From NCBI RefSeq assembly GCF_016097555.1, contig NC_054713.1:7839462-7903461 (forward strand): 64,000 bases of DNA, given 5' to 3'. Positions 61,301 to 64,000 of this stretch are shown one piece after another. Every line of letters starts with the position of its first letter. Position 1 is the stretch's first letter. The position numbers and the translations under genes were made by a program. This DNA is from Gigantopelta aegis (Eukaryota; Mollusca; Gastropoda; Neomphalida; Peltospiridae). A model generated the notes under the pieces. That model saw only the letters and a program-made list of their open reading frames with translations, had not been told where the DNA came from and did not search any database.

Positions 61301-62413
61301 TGGGGGGGGGGGGGGAGGAGAACCAGGGGCCCGCCTCCCCTAAGTTATTATTTTATTATATTTTAATTACATATTAATTTCCATTTGTTTACGATCCTCC
61401 AAACCTCCCCCAAAGTTCCCTTAGCATTCCGCCTCATGTCATTGCCCCCCCCCCCCCCCCCCCCCCCCCGGAGTTTCTGGATCTGCCACTGATTATCTAG
61501 ATCTAGAACGGCAAAATAAAAATCATAGAACACACAGTATTAATTCCATATCAATGGATCTTGAAATCATGGTAGCGTGGCCGAGCGGTCTAAGGCGCTG
61601 GTTTAAGGCACCAGTCTCCTCGGAGGCGTGGGTTCGAATCCCACCGCTGCCAAATTTTTATTACTGTTTATTATTATTTTATTAAGTTGTTTTAAGAAGT
61701 TTGTTTTGTTTAACGACACCACTAAAGCACATTGATTCTTAATCGTCGGCTATTGGATGTCAAAAGTTTGGTAATTTGGACATAGTCTAAGACAGGAAAC
61801 CCGATACATATTTCCATTTGTAGCAAGGGATCTTTTATATGCACATCATACTAAATATTGCTTTAAAAGATGAATTTCATAAATACAACCGTAATGGAGG
61901 CCGCCATTTTTGTTACTTAACACAGAAGTGGCTATATGCTCGGCGGCCGTGTATATACTAATAATATAGCCACGGCTAATGAAGGCTGGCTATCTACACG
62001 CCAGTCTTTTTTTTCCTTTTTTTTGGGGGGGGGGGGGAGATGGGGGGGGGGGGTAGGGCTCAGTGTTAGGCCACGACACCCCATTTCCATGCGTACATCT
62101 AGTACGATATGATACGATATGATACGAAACGACATGGTGCTGTATGACACGATATGGTTCAATATGATACGATATGATACGGTATGATACGATATGACAC
62201 GATGTGATACGATATGATACGACACGATATGGTGCTGCACGTCGCGATATGGTTCTATATGATACGATATGATACGACACGCTACGGTATGCTACTTACG
62301 AAATTAATAATAATTTTTTTTTTTTTTCAGTGGTCATTTAAATATTGGAAACCAGTGGTATAAAATAGAATCAAGACTATGGAAAGTACACAACCCCCCT
62401 CCTGTATGGCAAA
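37927..62413 (+). CDS. Secreted Reeler-like protein, partial; two alternative or duplicated first exons
   Basis: First exons at 37927-38116 (1a) and 44378-44567 (1b) both end in phase 1 with WPIE plus a G; exon 2 (57836-58154) starts with TT, giving Val; exon 3 is 62331-62413. From exon 1b the assembled part is about 197 residues: signal peptide, one Cys, [42 protein letters not shown], a second Cys, [27 protein letters not shown], then a Trp-rich strand. This order (early Cys, PF.L, V.I, F..F...A.DA, G.F, Cys, H...N.W, W..P, hydrophobic strands) resembles a Reeler domain, found in reelin, FRRS1-type reductases and insect defence proteins. Domain identity is inference. No stop codon is reached, so more exons should lie beyond 64000. 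No second copy of exon 2 is seen between the two first exons. Confidence 0.6.
38166..38330 (-). mobile_element. SINE tail alpha half, flanked by GAAA repeats
   Basis: TATTTTATTTAACGACGCAC to TTTATATGCACCATC, with GAAAGAAAGAAA on both sides (target duplication or microsatellite target). In the intron after exon 1a. Confidence 0.83.
38388..38877. mobile_element. TTAA MITE family 1 with another MITE nested inside
   Basis: Colinear with 60-414 but interrupted at CTACAAAC by a separate 115-bp element (38448-38562). Right end GGGTATGTCTCT then TTAA at 38874-38877. Confidence 0.78.
38448..38562. mobile_element. Nested short TIR element (GGGGTCCCGTTTT ends)
   Basis: Ends GGGGTCCCGTTTT and AAAACGGGCCCC are inverted repeats. 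The interior has GATCTTAGCGCTAAGATC, a perfect palindrome. It interrupts the family 1 MITE. Related sequence with GCGCTAAGATAG occurs at 55.72-55.88 kb. Confidence 0.7.
39223..39287. repeat. (CT)n microsatellite
   Basis: CTCTCTCTCTCTCTCTCTCT, about 32 units. Confidence 0.96.
39323..39490 (-). mobile_element. SINE body related to the 17.03-kb copy
   Basis: CAATTAAGGTTCAAGCACGC, ACACACCTCAGCTATCTGGA; the head is missing. Confidence 0.65.
40818..40897 (-). mobile_element. SINE beta-tail/body fragment
   Basis: GTTGGATGTCAAACGTTTGG to TTCTAATGCACCAAGGGA. Confidence 0.72.
41412..41815 (-). repeat. 44-bp satellite made from a SINE tail, about 9 units
   Basis: Monomer TTTTGTTTAACGACACCGCT + AGAGCACATCGATTAATACC + TTGG is the end of SINE tail beta. 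Units differ only by T/C at TTTAAC versus TCTAAC and rare changes. Confidence 0.93.
41913..42193 (-). mobile_element. SINE, tail beta (tail duplicated), head truncated
   Basis: Two tail copies (41915 and 41962) precede the body; ends ATGGGCCCACCGACAC. It directly follows the 44-bp satellite, so it may be the source copy. Confidence 0.85.
42285..43779 (+). mobile_element. Tc1/mariner-type transposon with 25-bp TIRs
   Basis: Terminal inverted repeats ACTCTTCAAAAAAAGAAACG... at 42285-42309 and its complement at 43755-43779 differ at one position. The element sits in an AT dinucleotide array, consistent with TA targeting. Length is about 1.5 kb, normal for the family, and it contains one transposase frame. 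It lies between first exons 1a and 1b of the Reeler-like gene. Confidence 0.9.
42601..43607 (+). pseudogene. Tc1-type DD34E transposase, single frameshift
   Basis: The frame starts at [10 protein letters not shown] (42601). It has an N-terminal helix-turn-helix region ([18 protein letters not shown]), a second HTH preceded by the PRSGRPR hook, and a DDE_3 catalytic domain. First Asp is in VWFSDESRF, second Asp in [12 protein letters not shown], and the Glu in [10 protein letters not shown]. One base is missing near 43353 (after QNN), shifting the frame to a stop at 43402; the second frame continues from about 43354 to 43607. Counting across the shift gives 34 residues between second Asp and Glu, the DD34E signature of Tc1. 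Otherwise intact, so the copy is recent. It encodes a cut-and-paste transposase, now probably inactive. Confidence 0.9.
44257..44286 (+). promoter_or_regulatory. Putative promoter of exon 1b: E-box and TATA
   Basis: CACGTG at 44257-44262, part of the perfect palindrome ACGTGATCACGT, is followed 25 bp later by TATAA at 44282-44286, then a CRE-like TGACGTC. The ATG is 96 bp after the TATA. The arrangement matches that of exon 1a. Confidence 0.48.
44378..44567 (+). CDS. Reeler-like gene, first exon copy 1b (signal peptide)
   Basis: ATG at 44378, donor GAAG|GTAAAA at 44568. Exactly the same length (190 nt) and phase as copy 1a, with about half its residues identical. The signal peptide is diverged ([17 protein letters not shown]); the mature segment [28 protein letters not shown] is conserved. 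Conservation concentrated in the mature part indicates both copies were kept under selection. It may be an alternative first exon of the gene using exon 2 at 57.8 kb, or the first exon of a separate tandem gene. Confidence 0.72.
44595..45362. repeat. 71-bp minisatellite, about 10 units
   Basis: Monomer begins GATTTAAAGACATACAACAC and includes CATTCGTTATTTAGGATATT, ACACTCTAATAACACACATA and CGTGTTTTATA. Starts 28 bp after exon 1b of the Reeler-like gene. Confidence 0.93.
47142..47271. repeat. (CTAT)n / (CTAC)n microsatellite
   Basis: CTATCTATCTATCTACCTAC with an internal CTACCTAC block. Confidence 0.95.
48018..48483. repeat. Mixed tetranucleotide block: CTGT, CCAT, CTAT, CCTT
   Basis: CTGTCTGTCTAT, CCATCCATCCATCC, CTTCCTTCCTTCCTTCC and CTATCTATCTAT runs follow one another. 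Confidence 0.95.
48717..48888. repeat. (ACA)n, (CTG)n, (CTA)n and (CATT)n microsatellites
   Basis: CAACAACAACAACAACAAC, GCTGCTGCTGCTGCTAC, ACTACTACTACTACTACTAC, then ATTCATTCATTCATTC. Confidence 0.95.
49318..50905 (+). pseudogene. hAT-type transposase relic (THAP12/52-kDa-repressor-like C-terminal part)
   Basis: Fragments in different frames follow the order of a hAT-derived transposase. [20 protein letters not shown] begins near 49330, then [11 protein letters not shown]; a shifted frame from about 49624 has [19 protein letters not shown] and [13 protein letters not shown]; after a gap with stops comes [17 protein letters not shown] (50720-50780) and finally [12 protein letters not shown] and [17 protein letters not shown] (50809-50900). 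The last part is the usual hAT dimerisation tail. Frameshifts, a changed ECERS motif and missing sequence show that it is dead. It lies in the large intron between exons 1b and 2 of the Reeler-like gene. Confidence 0.75.
52021..52392. mobile_element. TTAA MITE family 2, degraded ends
   Basis: GGACATTCCTGAGTTTGC at left, GCAGCAAACTGAGGATGTTCC at right (as inverted partners), with a central TTTCGTACGTACGAA. Confidence 0.82.
53420..53673 (+). mobile_element. SINE, tail alpha, head truncated
   Basis: TGATCCCCGTCGGTGAGTCC to GTGCGTCGTTAAATAAACCA. Confidence 0.87.
53738..53998 (+). mobile_element. SINE, tail beta, head truncated
   Basis: GGGTCGTATCCTCGTCGGAA to TAGTGTTGTCGTTAAACAAT. Confidence 0.86.
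54387..55488. repeat. 58-bp satellite, exactly 19 units, MITE-end derived
   Basis: Monomer: CATTTAAAGGGACTGTCCCG + AGTTTGCTACCACTGTAACG + TGGTTACAAGTAACAAAT. Units vary mainly at two sites (ACAAG/ACAAC and AACAAAT/AACAGAT). Each contains the hairpin GTAAC-GTG-GTTAC. The start matches the terminal sequence of the TTAA MITEs. Confidence 0.95.
55500..55707 (+). mobile_element. SINE, CCCAGTGGTAAAG head, 3' truncated
   Basis: GACGTAGCCCAGTGGTAAAG, box-B GGGATCGATCC, central domain; stops at GAGTAGTAGCCCA. Starts 12 bp after the end of the 58-bp satellite. Confidence 0.87.
55715..55882. mobile_element. Short TIR element related to the 38.45-kb nested MITE
   Basis: Two tandem versions of a TTACGAT...CGTAGCGCTAAGATAG segment ending in AAATATGGTCCC or AATCTGGGCCC. 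Borders are not precise. Confidence 0.5.
55895..56086. mobile_element. TTAA MITE family 2, right half, divergent subfamily
   Basis: Begins at the central TTTCGTATGTACGAA; ends GAACTCGGGGCAGTCGCTTT, an end type closer to the 58-bp satellite monomer than to the 62.4-kb copy. Confidence 0.6.
56164..56233 (+). mobile_element. SINE head fragment
   Basis: TTGCGCGGTCGGTCGTAAGA and GGTGGGCCCATTGGGCTATT. Confidence 0.7.
57085..57812. repeat. Degenerate tandem array CTAGTGTCTTGTCACTTTAA
   Basis: About 20 irregular units of roughly 30-40 bp built from ACTAGTGTCTGTCACTTTAA followed by AAATAAAAT; a block of about 187 bp is itself duplicated (about 57360-57545 and 57565-57750). It ends about 25 bp before exon 2 of the Reeler-like gene. 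Confidence 0.88.
57836..58154 (+). CDS. Reeler-like gene, exon 2
   Basis: Acceptor TACTTTCTGTTTCAG before 57836; donor TTTGT|GTGAGT at 58155. 319 nt, noticeably more GC-rich than its AT-rich surroundings, with an open frame throughout. It encodes [38 protein letters not shown], a Cys in [18 protein letters not shown] and [20 protein letters not shown]. Phase 1 at the start fits both first exons; it ends in phase 2. A CACTTTAAAA tandem array lies directly upstream and a (GA)n tract 80 bp downstream. Confidence 0.75.
58237..58320. repeat. (GA)n microsatellite
   Basis: About 41 GA units beginning 83 bp after exon 2 of the Reeler-like gene. Confidence 0.97.
58401..58583 (+). mobile_element. SINE, tail alpha, internally deleted
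   Basis: GGGCTATTTCTCGTTCCAGC, deletion after TAATAAAG, then GAAGTGGCGACAGCGGG to CCTTCCTTC. Confidence 0.8.
58888..59203 (-). mobile_element. SINE, CCCAGTGGTAAAG head, tail alpha, full length
   Basis: ATGTTTTATTTAACGATGCA to ACCACTGGGCTACGTCCCGT. Intact promoter boxes; one of the best preserved copies. Confidence 0.92.
59318..60983. repeat. 59-60-bp minisatellite, about 28 units
   Basis: Monomer: TTGGTTATAGAGTTTTCTCT + GACGGTAGAGAGCGATTGTA + ACACACAGATACTCGTCTG. Variant units read ATACTAATTCTTTTG in place of ATACTCGTCTG. TCTCT-GACGGT-AGAGA can form a hairpin. In the intron between exons 2 and 3. Confidence 0.95.
61012..61288 (+). mobile_element. SINE, CCCAGTGGTAAAG head, tail beta
   Basis: GACGTAGCCCAGTGGTAAAG to TGTCGTTAAACAAAACAAAA; central domain shortened after GTGCTATCC. 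Starts about 20 bp after the 59-bp satellite. Confidence 0.9.
61571..61652 (+). tRNA. tRNA-Leu (anticodon AAG)
   Basis: 82-nt class II tRNA. The acceptor stem GGTAGCG/CGCTGCC pairs fully (one U-G); D stem GCC/GGC; anticodon stem CTGGT/ACCAG around loop TTAAGGC (anticodon AAG, decodes CUU and by inosine CUC); variable arm CTCC-TC-GGAG; T stem GTGGG/CCCAC with TTCGAAT loop; discriminator A. A TTTTT Pol III terminator follows at 61655. It looks functional. Unusually, it is followed by an inverted SINE body, and a degraded version of the same arrangement occurs at 24.4-24.6 kb. Confidence 0.93.
61698..61850 (-). mobile_element. Inverted SINE tail beta downstream of tRNA-Leu
   Basis: TTTGTTTTGTTTAACGACAC to TTTTATATGCACATC; the body stops inside the central domain. 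Joined to the tRNA by the linker TTGTTTTAAGAAG, also present at 24.49 kb. Confidence 0.85.
62100..62285. repeat. Tandem GATACGATAT-type repeat
   Basis: Irregular 5/10-bp units ATGATACGATATGATACGAC for about 185 bp, ending about 45 bp before exon 3 of the Reeler-like gene. Confidence 0.88.
62331..62413 (+). CDS. Reeler-like gene, exon 3
   Basis: A run of Ts and CAG precede 62331; donor CAAA|GTAAGT at 62414 is a strong consensus. 83 nt, open in the phase set by exon 2: [26 protein letters not shown] residues followed by PPPVWQ. Such a strand-forming, Trp-containing tail is expected at the end of a Reeler-like beta sandwich. A complete TTAA-flanked MITE begins 43 bp after the exon. The short length makes this call less certain than exon 2. 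Confidence 0.6.
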
Positions 62414-62455
62414 GTAAGTATCACCAATTTTGTTTTTATGGCAGTTTTTCCACCA

Positions 62456-62848
62456 TTAAAGGGACATTCCTGAGTTTACTGCAATTTTTAAGATGTTATC
62501 GACAAACAGAGACTTTTTGACGATTGTAATTACATATCAAATATATTTTTCTGCGTAAAATATAAGTGACTCTATATTAAACGTGTTTCTGATCGTTCTA
62601 ATATTTGTACTAGGTTAAATTTAATTTTATTTCCAAAAATATAATTGTTTTCGTACGTACGATATTATTTGAAGACAAAATCTAGTTTGGGCTTCTTACA
62701 AATATCGAATCGACCAGAAACACATTAAATATACAGACACTGATATTCTAAACAAGAAAATATATTTAATATGTAAGTTTAATCGTAGAAATATTTTTAT
62801 TAGTCGAAAACATCTTACAATGCAGCAAACTCAGGAATGTCCCTTTAA
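62456..62848. mobile_element. TTAA-flanked MITE, family 2, complete
   Basis: TTAA at 62456-62459 and 62845-62848. Ends AGGGACATTCCTGAGTTTAC and, inverted, CAAACTCAGGAATGTCCCT. The body is itself a long imperfect inverted repeat around a central TTTCGTACGTACG palindrome. Starts 43 bp after exon 3 of the Reeler-like gene. Confidence 0.88.
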
Positions 62849-63164
62849 AAAAGAATGTTCAGTTACCCGATAATATACATGGGGTCTACAAACCACGTGG
62901 TGATCTTAAGCTATTGATGTATAAATATCTATATATTGTATGTATGTCGGGTTTGACTAGTTCATACCTAGATTTTAACACACAGGCGCAGGAGCATATA
63001 TGTACCGTTATGTATGCAAGTACGTATGCTCATGTGCGTATGTATATGGATGTGTGGTGTGTGTGCGTGAGCGCGAGTGTGCGTTTGTGGTATGGCTGTT
63101 TGTCTGTCTGTCTGTCTGCATGCATGGATGTATAAAACTGTCGACCTCATTTATAAAGTTAAAG

Positions 63165-63262
63165 TTTGTTTTGTTTATCGATACCACTAGAGCACACCGA
63201 TTTATTAATCACCATCTACTGAATGTCAAACATTTGGTAATTGTGACGTAAACTGAGAGAGG
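63165..63262 (-). mobile_element. SINE tail beta fragment
   Basis: TTTGTTTATCGATACCACTA to GTCAAACATTTGGTAATTGT. Confidence 0.75.
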
Positions 63263-64000
63263 TATCTGAACGACAAAACGGTAACACATGACCAGGGTCG
63301 TATCTCCGCACAATACAGAGTCAAATAGGTATTTGGCAAAACAGTACTTGATTCTATGAATCTTTATCTAGTGCCTCGTCTATAAGAGGACAGCCACTCT
63401 CAAAGAGATGGTTCACAGGACATAATTTCATCCCTCGTGAACAACCAAAAGAAGACTGCCATTCTCGAGGAGATTCTTTACTGGACACTTCGTCCCTTCT
63501 GCGTCGCCACAAAGAGGACTGCCACTTATGAGGCGATCTTTACCGGCAATTTCATCACTCTTGCATCGCCGAAAAGAGGACTTCCACTCCAGACTAGCTT
63601 ACTAAATCAAAACTAGCACGTGGCGGAGCTCACCACACTACCTACAGCTGTGATGACATAACTGTCATAACAGTGATCATACCAGGTGTTCACGAAAGGT
63701 GGAGCATATCCTGCCCCACCGGTGGCACCCGTCATGAGTTCTGCCACCACAGCTTTCAAGTCTGTCACTTCATCTAAAACGATGAAAAAAAAAGTGTGCA
63801 AGAGTTTCGACATTTCCTGTCCATATGTCCTAGACAGTCCTATCCCCAAGTCTGACATCAATGAGGAAGCCCAGCACTTCGCATGGTCTATTCAGATCCG
63901 TGGAAGAGAGTCATTTCTCGCATCCCATGCCATGCAAGACAGACCCATTCCATGACGTCAGCCCATGCGGAATAAATATTTCTTGCATACCAGACAGATG
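63263..64000. other. Right edge, unassigned
   Basis: A degenerate 62-65-bp repeat is followed by about 350 bp (63613-63955) that is open on both strands (82 aa minus, 89 aa plus) but resembles no family I recognise. It could be an exon or a repeat fragment. Confidence 0.35.
63384..63600. repeat. Degenerate 62-65-bp repeat, about 4 units
   Basis: AAGAGGACAGCCACTC, AAGAAGACTGCCATTC, AAGAGGACTGCCACTT and AAGAGGACTTCCACTC begin at 63384, 63449, 63512 and 63574. Frames are broken by stops in every direction. Confidence 0.75.

Overview
This is a eukaryotic nuclear window, almost certainly from a mollusc and probably a gastropod. Evidence: it is AT-rich with large introns and GT-AG splice sites. 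It is saturated with one tRNA-derived SINE superfamily (several tRNA-like heads on one shared body), short TIR elements, microsatellites, minisatellites and long poly-G runs. There is no operon structure and no bacterial or viral gene. The species is inferred from the style of the repeats, not proven.

Two spliced genes can be read. (1) On the minus strand, 13071-22472, four exons with matching phases encode a 398-residue protein. Its last 34 residues reproduce the C-terminal UBZ zinc finger of FAAP20, the Fanconi-anaemia core-complex protein, including the final tryptophan just before the stop. Part of its second exon also resembles the FAAP20 N-terminal region. (2) On the plus strand, from 37927 or 44378 to at least 62413, a secreted protein with a probable Reeler-type domain has two paralogous first exons of identical length (each with a signal peptide and its own E-box/TATA promoter). 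It has a second exon at 57.8 kb and a third at 62.3 kb, and probably runs off the right edge.

Layout: 1-13 kb is AT-rich non-coding DNA with small TIR elements, AT microsatellites and SINE pieces. 13-22.5 kb is the FAAP20-like gene, whose introns hold a family of CAGGCATC-ended TIR elements with SINEs nested inside, and a second nested TIR pair. 22.6-37.7 kb is intergenic: SINEs, a 1.1-kb CCAT-type array, a 0.65-kb purine tract, a 22/66-bp higher-order minisatellite and an unassigned 1.3-kb block. 37.7-62.4 kb is the Reeler-like gene. Its introns contain a 44-bp satellite made from a SINE tail, a nearly intact Tc1/mariner-type element, a 71-bp minisatellite, a hAT-type transposase relic, a 58-bp satellite made from a MITE end, a CACTTTAAAA array, a 59-bp minisatellite and an intact tRNA-Leu(AAG) gene. 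62.4-64 kb holds a complete TTAA-flanked MITE and a degenerate 62-65-bp repeat.

The main points of interest are the invertebrate FAAP20 with an added SUMO-interaction-like motif, the duplicated promoter plus signal-peptide exon, the tRNA-Leu joined to an inverted SINE at two loci, and several satellites whose monomers are recognisable ends of transposable elements.
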